Assembly: GCA_023389575.1 (NCBI GenBank)
Contig: JAEWEG010000010.1
Coordinates: 38,543-102,542, forward strand
DNA from: Chloroflexota bacterium
Lineage (GTDB): Bacteria; Chloroflexota; Chloroflexia; Thermomicrobiales; UBA6265
DNA length: 64,000 nt
Direction of reading: 5' to 3'
The notes below the pieces were generated by a model, which searched no databases, was not told the DNA's origin, and saw only the letters and a list, made by a program, of their open reading frames with translations. Of this stretch, positions 1-9,266 are shown one piece after another (position 1 is the stretch's first letter; each line of letters starts with the position of its first letter). Position numbers and translations under genes: made by a program.

Positions 1-239
1 TCGTCGCGCTGGCGGGCGACCTCCAGCATCGCGGGGTCGGGATCAATGCCCACCAGGCGGCCGGAATGGCCCCGCGCCCGCGCTCGCTTGAGGATGGCGC
101 CGGTTCCGCAGCCCACATCGAGCACGGACCCGGCGTCCATCACGAGGTCGAGATAGAACGCATCGGAAGCGCCCCACGGGTTCAGCACGTCGTAGAGCTC
201 GGCGACCTGCTGGTCGGTGTAGGTCATTTCAGTCGTCAT
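1..239 (-). CDS. Class I SAM-dependent methyltransferase, N-terminal part
   Basis: Only the first 79 or so residues lie in the window; the C-terminus runs off its left edge. The SAM-binding motif I is clear (VLDVGCGTG, about residues 38-46), followed by an acidic motif II (VGIDPDP). The substrate cannot be told. The ATG at 239 lies inside the 3' end of the upstream reductase gene (stop at 229-231), an 11-bp overlap that implies translational coupling and co-transcription with it. Confidence 0.85.
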   Translation of the reverse strand, partial: MTTEMTYTDQQVAELYDVLNPWGASDAFYLDLVMDAGSVLDVGCGTGAILKRARARGHSGRLVGIDPDPAMLEVARQRD

Positions 240-723
240 GGCGTCCATGCTCCCCACCGGCCGGCCCTGTCCGGTCGATGCGGAAGACCGGGTAGTCTCC
301 GGCGATCGCGTCGATCTCCGCCACCTTGGCGTCCGGCGAAACGGGGAAATGCGTTCGACCGCTGGTGGCCACTTGCAGGTAGCGTTGAAGGATTGGGGTT
401 CGGCTCTCCGGCGGGACTTCCGTCAGGAGTACGGGCGAGGACACTCCCTTGCGAAAGGTGGCCCGGCCCCCGGCGGCGCGGACATTCTTCACCCAGTTCA
501 CCTTCTCCCCGAGCATGGCGACAAGGTAGTCATCGTCGTTCATGGTGATGACGACAACGGGGAAGGTGATCAACTTGCCCGATTTTCTCCCGGTAACGCT
601 CAATGTCGCGACGTAGTCCAGAGTCCTGTCAGAGGCATAGAGAATGGCGGAGATGCGATTCAGAATTCGGGCGACGGCATTGGGCCGCCCATCCTTGTAC
701 AGCCAGTCGTTGAAACGTTTCAT
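229..723 (-). CDS. F420H2-dependent (deazaflavin) nitroreductase-family protein
   Basis: A 164-residue protein with the hallmarks of the DUF385/Ddn family of split-barrel F420H2-dependent reductases: the core TGRKSGKLITFPV (about residue 43 on), then LVAMLGEKVNWVKNVRAAG, the usual cofactor-site region. Family members reduce quinones or nitro compounds with F420H2; the substrate here is unknown. The open frame extends upstream, but the ATG at 723 is preceded by a clean GGAGGT, so I place the start there. It overlaps the downstream methyltransferase start. Its presence suggests the organism makes cofactor F420. Confidence 0.85.
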   Translation of the reverse strand: MKRFNDWLYKDGRPNAVARILNRISAILYASDRTLDYVATLSVTGRKSGKLITFPVVVITMNDDDYLVAMLGEKVNWVKNVRAAGGRATFRKGVSSPVLLTEVPPESRTPILQRYLQVATSGRTHFPVSPDAKVAEIDAIAGDYPVFRIDRTGPAGGEHGRHDD

Positions 724-879
724 GGTGTACCTCCATCCGGTTGACCGCCAGGAAGCCGGTCGCGATCGGGATGATGTGGACGATTGCCTTCCGCCAGCCG
801 GTTCCGGTGGAATCCAGCGATCCAGGCCGGCGCGCACTGGGAGTCGCCGCGAGCCGATTCAGGGGGTATGGCGACCATC

Positions 880-2655
880 CTACTCTTCTTCCCCGGTGTC
901 CTCCGCCCAGAGGGCGCGCATCTCGGCGCTGGTGGCGAGCAGGTGGTCGAGCGTCCCTTCGCTGTCGACCGCGCCATCCTTCAGCACGATGATATGGTCA
1001 GCCCGGCGCAGGACCGTGTGCCGGTGGGAGACGGCCAGGCAGGTCCGCTCGCCGCTGCCGAGCAGACGGTCCCACAGTGTGCGCTCGGTTTCGACGTCGA
1101 GCGCGCTGGAGAGGTCGTCGATCACCAGCAACTCCGGGTCACGGACGAGCATACGGGCGGCGGCCGTGCGTTGAGCCTGGCCCCCGGAAAGCTTCACGCC
1201 GCGCGTGCCGACCGGTGTGTCCAGCCCGTCCTCCAGCGCCAGCAGGTCGCGTTCCATCACCGCGCCATGGATGGCGGCGTCGAGCGCGCTCGAATCGGCG
1301 GGCAGGCCGAGCAGGATGTTCTCGCGTACCGTTTCGCTGAACAGCCGTGGCACCTGCGCGGTGTAGGCGGCACGATGCGGCACGAAGAATTCCCCGGCGT
1401 CATCCACCGTCTCCCCATTCCAGCGGATCTCACCGCCGTCGCGGGGCAGCAGCCCGAGCAATGCCCGGAGGAGGGTGGTCTTGCCGGACCCGACGCGCCC
1501 GGTGACGACCGTCAGCGAACCGCGCGGCAGCGTCAGGTCGACCCCGGCGATGCCCCGGCCCGAATGCGGGTGAATGCGGGTGATGTTTCGCGCCTCCAAG
1601 AGGACCAGCCGGTCGCCTGGCCGGCGGGTCGGAGGCGGCACCGGCGGCAGGGAACCCTTCAGGTGCAGCGAGCCGTGTTCCACCAGCGCTTCCGGCGTCG
1701 AATCGCCGAGGAGGATGCCCATCCGCTCGAAGGCGACTCCGGATTGCCGGTAGTGGGCGAGCCACTGGCCGAAACCCGTGGTGAAGTCGGTGACGAAGCC
1801 GAGGTAGGCGATGAACAGCACGAACTCGCCGACCGAAAGCGTGCCGTCGCGCAGGCTGCCCGCGCCGAGCAGCATCACCAGGCCGGTCCCGATGCCGACC
1901 AGGTTGTTCGTCACCGCGCTCAGCGCCTCGCTGGCGACGCGGTCGACCAGCATGGCGCGTCGTCGCCGGCCGTTCAGCTTTTCGAGATGGGCCACCGCGC
2001 GGGATTCGGCCCCGGCGCCCTGCACGGTATGGACGGCCGCGATGATGTCGCCAATGGCGCCGGTCACCTGGCTCGTGGCCTGGCTGCTGGCTTCCCGATA
2101 GCGGCCGAGGGCGATGCTGGCCCGGCGGGCGACGAAGACGACGATCACCAGCGGGATCATCACCGCCAGCGTCATCCGGGCGTCGATCGAGAGCAGCACG
2201 CCAACGGCCACGAGCGCGATGACGAGGTGGACGAGCGATTCCGCGGTCCAGTCCAGCGTGTCCTCGGCGGAATAGGCGTCGTCGCGGAAGCGGCTGATGG
2301 TATCGCCGACCGGGTAGGGCAGGGCATCGGCGCCTGGGCGGTCGAGCACACCGCGCAGCAGGTTGCGGCGCAGCAGCCCGCTCATGGTGAAGCGCATGGT
2401 GATTTCGGCGGAACCGGCCGCCAGCCAGAGCAGGGCCCGGCCGATCGCCAGCAACGCCAGCATGGCGACCAGGCCGCTGGTGCCGGTGGGGAAGCTGGCC
2501 TCCCCGGTGAGATCGTCAAAAAACCACTTCGCGATCAGGCCGGGCAGCAGGCCCGAGAGATTCATGAGGCTCCACAGCGAGGCGTGGAGCAGGCAGAGCA
2601 AGGGCGCGTAGCGGATCATCTGGACCAGGTAACGCCAGGTGGGATAGCGGGTCAT
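880..2655 (-). CDS. ABC exporter half-transporter (permease-ATPase), subunit with degenerate catalytic residue
   Basis: A 591-residue half-transporter: an N-terminal six-helix ABC_membrane domain, then an ATPase domain with Walker A GRVGSGKTT (about residue 386), canonical signature LSGGQ (about 487) and Walker B LLVIDDLSSALD (about 507). The residue after the Walker B aspartate is Asp, not the catalytic Glu. This is the pattern of one subunit of heterodimeric exporters such as BmrCD or TM287/288, which have one degenerate ATP site. Its ATG overlaps the stop of the partner gene by 4 bp (ATGA), so the two are co-translated. The substrate is unknown; multidrug or lipid export is typical. Confidence 0.9.
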   Translation of the reverse strand: MTRYPTWRYLVQMIRYAPLLCLLHASLWSLMNLSGLLPGLIAKWFFDDLTGEASFPTGTSGLVAMLALLAIGRALLWLAAGSAEITMRFTMSGLLRRNLLRGVLDRPGADALPYPVGDTISRFRDDAYSAEDTLDWTAESLVHLVIALVAVGVLLSIDARMTLAVMIPLVIVVFVARRASIALGRYREASSQATSQVTGAIGDIIAAVHTVQGAGAESRAVAHLEKLNGRRRRAMLVDRVASEALSAVTNNLVGIGTGLVMLLGAGSLRDGTLSVGEFVLFIAYLGFVTDFTTGFGQWLAHYRQSGVAFERMGILLGDSTPEALVEHGSLHLKGSLPPVPPPTRRPGDRLVLLEARNITRIHPHSGRGIAGVDLTLPRGSLTVVTGRVGSGKTTLLRALLGLLPRDGGEIRWNGETVDDAGEFFVPHRAAYTAQVPRLFSETVRENILLGLPADSSALDAAIHGAVMERDLLALEDGLDTPVGTRGVKLSGGQAQRTAAARMLVRDPELLVIDDLSSALDVETERTLWDRLLGSGERTCLAVSHRHTVLRRADHIIVLKDGAVDSEGTLDHLLATSAEMRALWAEDTGEEE

Positions 2656-4430
2656 GCCAGCACCTCCCCGGCCGCGACGCGGAGCAATCCGGCGAACCGG
2701 GCATCCGGATTCGCGGCCAACTCCTCGCGGGGGCCGTATTCCTGGATCTCGCCGTTTTCCAGCACCAGGATGTCGTCGGCGTAGGCGAAGGTTGCCAGCC
2801 GGTGGGCGACGATGATTCCGGTGCGGCCATCGAGCAGCTGTCCGAGGGCGCGGTGCAGCAGCCGCTCGGTGGCGGGATCGAGGCGGGACGACGCCTCGTC
2901 GAGGATCACCACGTCGGGGTCGCGCAGCAGGATGCGGGCGCAGGCCAGCACCTGGGCCTGGCCCGCCGAGAGGCCGGCTCCCCCCGTTCCGACCACGGTG
3001 TCGAGGCCGTTCGGCAGCGACTCCCGCCATTCCGACAGCCCGACCGAGTCGAGCGCGGCGACGATCCGGTCATCTGGCACGCTGTCGTCGAACAGGGTGA
3101 GGTTGTCGCGGACGCTGGCGTGGAACAGGTGGACATCCTGCGAGACGAGCCCGATCCGGCTTCGGAGCGCGTCCAGCCGGGCCTCGCGGATATCGACGCC
3201 GCCGAGGCGGACCACCCCCGTTCGTGGGTCGAGGAGGCGCGGGATGAGACGGCTGAGCGTGGTCTTGCCACTCCCGGTGCGTCCCGCGATCCCCAGCACC
3301 CGGCCGGGTGGCAGATGGAAGGCGATGTCTCTCAGCACGGGCGTTCCCTCGTGGTAGCCGAAGGTGACGCCGTCGAGTGCCAGCGAAAGCGGACCGGGCG
3401 GCAGGGACTCCAGTGGGCCATCGGTGATGCGGGGCTGCTCGGCGAGCAGGTCCTCGACCCGGCCGATGCTGGCTTCGGCCTGTTGCAGGTCCTGGATCTC
3501 GTTCCGTAGTTGTTCGGTCGGCCGGCGCAGCATGTCGGTGTAGCGAAACACCAGGTAGATGGTGCCGAGGGTGAGCGAGCCGTCGCGATAGAGCATGGCG
3601 CTGAGCGCGAAGGCGAAGGCGATGCCCAGCCTGAACAGGCCCTCGCTGGTGGCGACCAGCGCGTACCCGCGCATCTGGGCCTTTCGGACCACCGTCAGCC
3701 ACTGGCGCATGGCTTCGGCGCAGCGGCGCAGCACGAAGGCTCCGGCCCCGCTGGAGCGGATGTCCTCCAGCCCGGCCAGGTATTCGCCGAGGAAGCCGTA
3801 GAAATCGGCGCTGCCCTGGCGCTCGGCCGACCATTGATGGGTGGATGAGGCGCGGATTTTCAGCATGGCAACCAGGCCCATCACCACGAACGCGGCAAGG
3901 CCGAGCCCGATTCGCCAGTCGACGACCAGTAGCAGGCCAAGCACGCCGAGCAGCAACAGCAGGTTGCCCACGATGGAGATGACGAAGCGGGAGAAGAACC
4001 GGGCGAGGGTGGCGACATCGCCATCGACGCGTTCGATCAGTTCACCCTGGCTGTGGGAGCCGTGGTAGTGGGCATCCAGCCGCAGCAGGTGGGCGACGAG
4101 ATCGGTGCGGAGACTGTTGGTGGCGTCCCAGCTTACGCGCTCGGCGAACCAGGTTTCGGCCACGGCCAGCCCCTGACCAAAAAGGGCCAGGGCGATGGTG
4201 AGCACCGCGAGATTGACCAGCGCCCGCATCGGGCCCCCGGAGGTGGCTTCGTTGATGAACCGGCCCGCGATCAGGGGCGTGATGACCTGCACGCCGATCG
4301 AGGCGAAGAGTGTGACGGCCAGGAGGGTGACGGAGAGCCGGTGGGGCCGGAGGTAGTGACCCAGGAGTCGCCAGTAGCGGCCAAGGGCCCGGAGGTTGGA
4401 TGACACGAGGGAGGATGCTCCATGGTGCAT
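2652..4430 (-). CDS. ABC exporter half-transporter (permease-ATPase), catalytically complete Walker B
   Basis: Partner subunit, 592 residues. The N-terminal membrane domain is followed by Walker A GRTGSGKTT (about residue 380), signature LSAGQ (about 488, a departure from LSGGQ) and Walker B VVILDEASSRLD with the catalytic Glu. In a dimer, its altered signature would pair with the degenerate Walker B of the downstream subunit, leaving one consensus and one degenerate site. I chose the ATG at 4430; a TTG at 4442 would add four residues, and neither has a strong ribosome-binding site. First gene of the operon. Confidence 0.88.
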   Translation of the reverse strand: MHHGASSLVSSNLRALGRYWRLLGHYLRPHRLSVTLLAVTLFASIGVQVITPLIAGRFINEATSGGPMRALVNLAVLTIALALFGQGLAVAETWFAERVSWDATNSLRTDLVAHLLRLDAHYHGSHSQGELIERVDGDVATLARFFSRFVISIVGNLLLLLGVLGLLLVVDWRIGLGLAAFVVMGLVAMLKIRASSTHQWSAERQGSADFYGFLGEYLAGLEDIRSSGAGAFVLRRCAEAMRQWLTVVRKAQMRGYALVATSEGLFRLGIAFAFALSAMLYRDGSLTLGTIYLVFRYTDMLRRPTEQLRNEIQDLQQAEASIGRVEDLLAEQPRITDGPLESLPPGPLSLALDGVTFGYHEGTPVLRDIAFHLPPGRVLGIAGRTGSGKTTLSRLIPRLLDPRTGVVRLGGVDIREARLDALRSRIGLVSQDVHLFHASVRDNLTLFDDSVPDDRIVAALDSVGLSEWRESLPNGLDTVVGTGGAGLSAGQAQVLACARILLRDPDVVILDEASSRLDPATERLLHRALGQLLDGRTGIIVAHRLATFAYADDILVLENGEIQEYGPREELAANPDARFAGLLRVAAGEVLA

Positions 4431-4846
4431 GCGGCACGACAACGTCCCAGCGGCGAGTGCCGCGGGGTGAAGGTTCGATGCACATGGTGGAGGAGGTTCC
4501 CGTGTGGCCGGGAGGCGTCGGGACCGTTACCGGTCAGTCAGTGTTGGCGGCCGGTGGGTGGGACGCGATTGCGTTATCCGGAGACGGGGAAAAGGCTCGT
4601 CCAGCACGCGCGTGGGGTTGTGGTTGCGGTCATTGGATCGGGCCTCCAGGGGGGTGAATCGTGTCGAAAGCGGGACGATGTTCGCCCCTCAACGTGCCCC
4701 AGCATACCGATCGACCCTCCACAGGTCAACTCGCGGGTCGGTCGCTGGAGACCCTGTTGACACAGGCGTATGATGGAAACCTGCCCGCCAGGAGTGCCGA
4801 ATCAGCATTGCATCGTAGCCCCGTATCCTCGCCTGGGAGGTGACAA
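4431..4846. other. Divergent intergenic region, no gene recognised
   Basis: About 416 bp between the minus-strand ABC exporter and the plus-strand Tat-exported protein. It must hold both promoters. A TTGACA at 4757-4762 has no -10 at proper spacing. No convincing coding frame or hairpin was seen. Confidence 0.5.
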
Positions 4847-6889
4847 ATGAATAGTCGTCCACCGTGTAACCCTCGGTCTGGCGGAGTTCCCGCCCCTGTT
4901 CCGGGTACACCCGGAATCGACCGGCGTGCCGTGTTGAAAGGCGTCCTCGCCACCAGCGTTGCTGGCACGGGCACCATCCGGCTGGGTGCGTCCACCGGGG
5001 GCGTCCAAACCTCCGGTGAGCCTCCCCAACCGCTGCCGTCGCCCGTCCCTGGTACACCGATCGCCCAGGGCCAGTCGCTCGCGGACGCCACGACGCCCGA
5101 CCTGGTGGCGACGATTCACGCGGCCCTGGACGAGGACCAGGCCGTCGATGCGCTGATTGAGGCGTTCGGCCGCGCCGGTGTCGCAGTATACCCCGACGAT
5201 CCCCTGGCGCTGGAACCCCTGCTCCCGATCGAAGGCGTCGTGAACCCGCTGATGTTCCAGCGATGGCAGGTGGCGGCGATGACCCGGGAGATCCGGCGGG
5301 AAGGAGGCACGCTGGGGGCCGCCTTCGACGAGATGGTTCCCCCCGAAACGATCGCCACCGTGCCCGACGCGCCGTTGCCGTCACAACTCGTCGCGGCCTG
5401 GTGCCTGGTCAGCACCGCTCCTGGCGCGGCGATCGGGCGGACGATGATGGGCGAAATCGACCTCGAAACCGCCGCCGCGCGGGTGTATCCCACCGCGGTC
5501 ACGGCCCTGTTCGCCGCCGATGTCCTCCAGGCCTGCGTGAGCGATACCGCGCCAGCAAGCCTGCGAGGTCGTCGCCTCTCGTTCGCGCCCGCCGCAAGCA
5601 ACCGCGCGGAAACGGCCTGCGGCTACGCCAACCAGTTCCTGACGAACGCCTTCGCGGCCGTTAAAGCGGCGGTGGAGGCGGGAGCAGCGTCGGTCGGATT
5701 GCCAAAGTTCCTGATCGATATCCTGGGCTTCATCCTGAACACCGTCGCCGCGGCCGTGGAGGCGATCCTCGCCCCGGTCCTGGCCATTGTTCGCGCCATC
5801 GGCGCGATGCTGGCGGTCGGCAGCTACCTCGTCTCCAGCCTGACACCCTGGACGCTGACATTGACGCCCGATCCGGCGGTCAACAAGTTTGGTCTGGATG
5901 GCGCGGGCGTGTACGGAAAGCTGACACTCAGCGTGGACGGGCTTGACCTGCCAACCTGGCCAACGGTCGTCGTTGATTGCGCCAAACTCGCAAACATCAC
6001 GCTTCCCCAGGATTCCGCCGCCGGATCGGACGTCGTCTACAAGATCTCCGAGCAACCCCGGCCGCTGGCCATCTGGACAACGACCACTGGCGAGCTCGAT
6101 GCGCAGGGTACCGCCCTGTGGGACTACGTCACCGAAACCGAGCCAGCGGCTTGGGCGGCCAGTGGAGCCGAACGCATTGGGGTTCTGGGCATCACCGCAA
6201 CCGTAAGGCGTGAGGACCTGATCGCCATCCGGGACAAGCTGGTGGAGGCGATATTCTCGGCTCTTGGACCATTCGTGCGCGACGTCATCGTTGGTCTGAT
6301 CGGCGGCCTGCCAACGGTACTGAGCCAGCAACTGATCGACATGGCCACCGTGTCCACCTATCGCTCGGTGCCGGTGATCTACCACGACGAGCCGGTCGAG
6401 CCGACCGCGGAACCTACGACTGAAACCGAAACAGGTGGGTGCTGGATTGGAACCTGGAACGTTACCAATCTCGATGCCACGCTGCTCTCCCTGATGCCGA
6501 CGGGCGGAGGTATTGACGTCGTTGAAATCTTTGGGCTCCTGACCATGTTCTTCTCCCGCGATGGCGAAGTCACGGTCTCCTACATCGGGTTGTCGATGAC
6601 CATCGATACCGGGCAGGGGATTTACGTTCGGCTCGACGCGGACGGCTCGGCCAGCGGCACGTACACGGTCGAGGACAACGTCTTCTCCATGATCTTCGAT
6701 CCCACCAGCCTGACGCTCACAATGACGGTCAGCCTCGGCGACGGCTCATCGACCCAAATTCCGCCGGAGGAACTGATGCAGTTCTTCAGCAGCGGCTGGG
6801 AAACGATGGAATTGCTCTCCTGCGGTGGCGATTCAATGACGATGCGCGGGCCGACCGGCATCCTGTACGAAATGGCTCGTTTTGATTGA
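4847..6889 (+). CDS. Tat-exported protein of unknown function with C-terminal GxW-type domain
   Basis: A 680-residue protein with a strong ribosome-binding site (GGGAGGTGA) before its ATG. Residues about 25-45 form a twin-arginine signal (DRRAVLKGVLATSVAG), so it is exported folded. The middle has a long hydrophobic alpha-helical stretch (about residues 283-335, from FLIDILGFILNTVAAAVEAI onward), then a beta-rich part, a Glu/Thr/Pro linker (EPVEPTAEPTTETET) and a C-terminal domain from about residue 530 beginning CWIGTW, resembling the GxW start of lipocalin-like barrels, with a second Cys near the end (LLSCGG). The barrel assignment is inference. No function is recognised. Confidence 0.75.
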   Translation: MNSRPPCNPRSGGVPAPVPGTPGIDRRAVLKGVLATSVAGTGTIRLGASTGGVQTSGEPPQPLPSPVPGTPIAQGQSLADATTPDLVATIHAALDEDQAVDALIEAFGRAGVAVYPDDPLALEPLLPIEGVVNPLMFQRWQVAAMTREIRREGGTLGAAFDEMVPPETIATVPDAPLPSQLVAAWCLVSTAPGAAIGRTMMGEIDLETAAARVYPTAVTALFAADVLQACVSDTAPASLRGRRLSFAPAASNRAETACGYANQFLTNAFAAVKAAVEAGAASVGLPKFLIDILGFILNTVAAAVEAILAPVLAIVRAIGAMLAVGSYLVSSLTPWTLTLTPDPAVNKFGLDGAGVYGKLTLSVDGLDLPTWPTVVVDCAKLANITLPQDSAAGSDVVYKISEQPRPLAIWTTTTGELDAQGTALWDYVTETEPAAWAASGAERIGVLGITATVRREDLIAIRDKLVEAIFSALGPFVRDVIVGLIGGLPTVLSQQLIDMATVSTYRSVPVIYHDEPVEPTAEPTTETETGGCWIGTWNVTNLDATLLSLMPTGGGIDVVEIFGLLTMFFSRDGEVTVSYIGLSMTIDTGQGIYVRLDADGSASGTYTVEDNVFSMIFDPTSLTLTMTVSLGDGSSTQIPPEELMQFFSSGWETMELLSCGGDSMTMRGPTGILYEMARFD

Positions 6890-6930
6890 GAAGGCTCGCA
6901 CGGCCAATGGCTTCTAGCCGGTTTATTGGG

Positions 6931-7605
6931 TCAGAGGCGCTTGCCGGACACGAGATGGAAGCAGGCGTGGTCCAGACCGTCCTCGCCACTTCCAGCAACG
7001 AGCGAAAAGCCCGTGGCCGCCAGGTCGAACTGCCGGACCAGGCTTCGGGTGGTCGCGAGAACCGCCTGAACCTGGGCCTCGGTGATGGAGCCTGGCTGGG
7101 CGGGATCGGGCGATGGCCGGAGGACCAGATGTGTCTCCCGGATCGGGTTCGGGTGACGAAACGCGACGATGGACGCCGAGTCGACCATCAGGTCAGGCGG
7201 AGACACTCCGGGACACCTGTACTGCTGGACGCTCGGCCCAGCCACGAGGTGAAAGTGGAGTTGCCCCACATCCTGGTAGGCGCCGCCGTTGACGATCAGG
7301 GAGAGCGGACGTTGCCCTGGGTCAGTCGCGGTGATGTCTCGCCCGATCCGGTCCGCCAGGCGCAGGACATCGAGGACGACGGGTTCGTCGGCCGGGTCGA
7401 CCTCCAGCAGGCTGGGAATGCCCACCTTCGGCACGAGGAGGATATGCGTCTCCCAGGACGGTCTCGGATGATGGAACGCGATGACCGCCGGGGTTGAGGC
7501 TACCCTCTTCACCGGGAGGATCCAGGCGGCGTGGGCGAACACCCAGCGAACGACCGAACTCGTGAGGTCGTGGCGGGCGAGCCGAAAGAGGGTTCTTGAG
7601 AGCAA
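6931..7605 (-). CDS. Tandem-duplicated HIT-family protein
   Basis: A 224-residue protein made of two similar halves. Each has a FHHPRPSWETHILLVP / FRHPNPIRETHLVLRP strand region and a histidine-triad-like end: QLHFHLVAG (about residue 116) and DHACFHLVSG (about residue 213). HIT proteins are nucleotide hydrolases or transferases; the second copy lacks the full HxHxH and is probably inactive. The start is a TTG with GGAGAG 4 bp upstream; no ATG is available nearby. It lies 76 bp downstream of the ABC-2 operon on the same strand and may be read from it. Confidence 0.75.
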   Translation of the reverse strand: MLSRTLFRLARHDLTSSVVRWVFAHAAWILPVKRVASTPAVIAFHHPRPSWETHILLVPKVGIPSLLEVDPADEPVVLDVLRLADRIGRDITATDPGQRPLSLIVNGGAYQDVGQLHFHLVAGPSVQQYRCPGVSPPDLMVDSASIVAFRHPNPIRETHLVLRPSPDPAQPGSITEAQVQAVLATTRSLVRQFDLAATGFSLVAGSGEDGLDHACFHLVSGKRL

Positions 7606-7681
7606 GGTTCTCTCCGATCAGCTTCAGTGGATCGTCTGGCGCGGTGAGCGCGCGGTTTCTTCAGGCCAACGTGCTGCGTGG

Positions 7682-8473
7682 CTAGCCTCCGGCGCCCTGG
7701 TAGCGGTTCACGCCGCGCATCCAGACCCGGTACGCGCCGAGGAAGGCCATCAGGCCAACGACCGGTGTCAGCCAGCCGATCCAGCCGGGGAACAACTGGC
7801 CGTCCTTGTCCAGCATCACGGCCGCCGGATAGAAGTTGACGAAGGCGAACGGCACCGCCACGGTCAGGATCACCTGGATCGCGGCGGAGTAGATCGTGAT
7901 CGGGTAGGTGATGAAGGTTCGCAGCGTGCTCGCGAAGCCGAACAGGAACGTCGCCCGGATGAACGTGAACGACCACGCTCCGAGCAGCGTCAGCACCGCC
8001 GCCTGCAACAGGCTGGCGCCGATCAGCGCCAGCACCAGGAATAGCGCGTTGGCGACCGACCAGGCGATGTCCAGGTTGCCGATGGCCCATACCAGGATCG
8101 CGCCGGACACCACGATATGGCCGATGTAGCCGACGTTGAACTGCTGCGCCGCGAGTGTCATGTACGGGTTGACCGGTTTCACCAGCAGGCCGTCGAAGGT
8201 GCCCTTCTGCACCATGCCCTCCAGCTCGGTCTGGCTGTAGGTGAAGGCCGCGCCGATGGCGTAGCTCATCAGGTTCAGCGCGTAGAGGAACGCCACTTCC
8301 TCCCAGTTCCAGCCGCCGAGTGTGCCGAACCGGTGGACCAGTACCCAGATCACCGTGAACTCGGCGACGTACGCCAGACCCTGGGCGAGCAGTCCTATGA
8401 GGAAGGCGCCACGGTATTCCATTCGCTCCCGCGTTCGCAGGCGCATGTAGTGCCAGAAAAGGCCAGCCGTCAT
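7682..8473 (-). CDS. ABC-2 family permease subunit (PF06182-like)
   Basis: A 263-residue integral membrane protein with about six hydrophobic segments and the family stretch KGTFDGLLVKPVNPYMTL (about residue 90 on) typical of the DUF990/ABC_trans_aux permeases that occur as dissimilar pairs with a DrrA/NodI-like ATPase. The ATG lies 4 bp after the stop of the partner permease, with GGGAGGT overlapping that gene's end. It should form the export channel with its neighbour; substrate unknown. Confidence 0.87.
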   Translation of the reverse strand: MTAGLFWHYMRLRTRERMEYRGAFLIGLLAQGLAYVAEFTVIWVLVHRFGTLGGWNWEEVAFLYALNLMSYAIGAAFTYSQTELEGMVQKGTFDGLLVKPVNPYMTLAAQQFNVGYIGHIVVSGAILVWAIGNLDIAWSVANALFLVLALIGASLLQAAVLTLLGAWSFTFIRATFLFGFASTLRTFITYPITIYSAAIQVILTVAVPFAFVNFYPAAVMLDKDGQLFPGWIGWLTPVVGLMAFLGAYRVWMRGVNRYQGAGG

Positions 8474-8477
8474 GCGA

Positions 8478-9266
8478 TCAACCTCCCTGCACCACGAGGC
8501 GGGTGACGATGCGAGACCACATCCACCAGGCCAGGCCCAGCAACGCGGCCGCCCAGGCCAGCCCGAACAGCAGGTTCAGCGCCATCTCGCCGTTCGGCAT
8601 CTGGCCCATCCACATCGAGGCGGGGATGAATGCCAGGAACTGGAAGGGCAGCGCCCGGGCCAGCATTTGCAGGCCATCGGGGTAGAACCAGAGCGGCACC
8701 ATCGTGCCGGCGAACAGCGTGCGCAACGCGCCAAGCGCCCACTGGAAGTGGAACGTCGCCAGGAAGTAGAAGCCCAGCATCCCCACCAGGCAGGCCAGCG
8801 AGAACGACACCGCCAGCGCCAGCAGGAACGCCGCCGCGAAGGCGAACCCGCTCGCGATCGAGGCGGGAGGCTGGAATCCGAAGAACAACGCCGCGATCAC
8901 CAGCGTCGGTAGCACCGAGAAGAGCGCCGAGAACAACGACCGGCCGAGGCCGTCCGCCACCAGTGAGAGCGGGTAGTGGTAGGGCTTGATCAGGTCTACC
9001 GCAACATCGCCGGAGCGAATGCGCTGGTCCAGTTCGGCCAGAGACCTGTCCATCATCGCCAGCGCGATGACGGTGTTGAGGATGGCGTACGTGATCATGT
9101 CGGGCAAGGTGATGCCGTCCACCTCGCCGGAGCCGATCAGCGAGGTCCAGATCGCGACCTGGATGCCAACCCACGCCACGCCGATCACGATTCGCACCCA
9201 CACCTCCGAGCGGTAGGCGAGGTGCTTGCGAAACGACTTGCCGATCATGGCCAGGTAGAGGCTCAT
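8478..9266 (-). CDS. ABC-2 family permease subunit
   Basis: A 262-residue membrane protein starting MSLYLAMIGKSFRKHLAYRSEVW, with about six transmembrane segments and the pairing motif IRSGDVAVDLIKPYHYPLSL equivalent to the KPVNP stretch of the next gene. An open frame continues far upstream but that part is the reverse image of the ATPase gene; the ATG at 9266 overlaps the ATPase stop by 4 bp (ATGA). Middle gene of a three-gene exporter operon. Confidence 0.88.
   Translation of the reverse strand: MSLYLAMIGKSFRKHLAYRSEVWVRIVIGVAWVGIQVAIWTSLIGSGEVDGITLPDMITYAILNTVIALAMMDRSLAELDQRIRSGDVAVDLIKPYHYPLSLVADGLGRSLFSALFSVLPTLVIAALFFGFQPPASIASGFAFAAAFLLALAVSFSLACLVGMLGFYFLATFHFQWALGALRTLFAGTMVPLWFYPDGLQMLARALPFQFLAFIPASMWMGQMPNGEMALNLLFGLAWAAALLGLAWWMWSRIVTRLVVQGG

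Noticed and set aside
784..2784. 666-codon open frame on the plus strand
   Set aside because: It is the antisense image of the ABC exporter gene; high GC removes stops. Its translation is His/Gln/Arg-rich and has no family features.
4757..4774. TTGACA followed by TATGAT as a promoter
   Set aside because: Only 6 bp separate the hexamers; no RNA polymerase promoter has that spacing.
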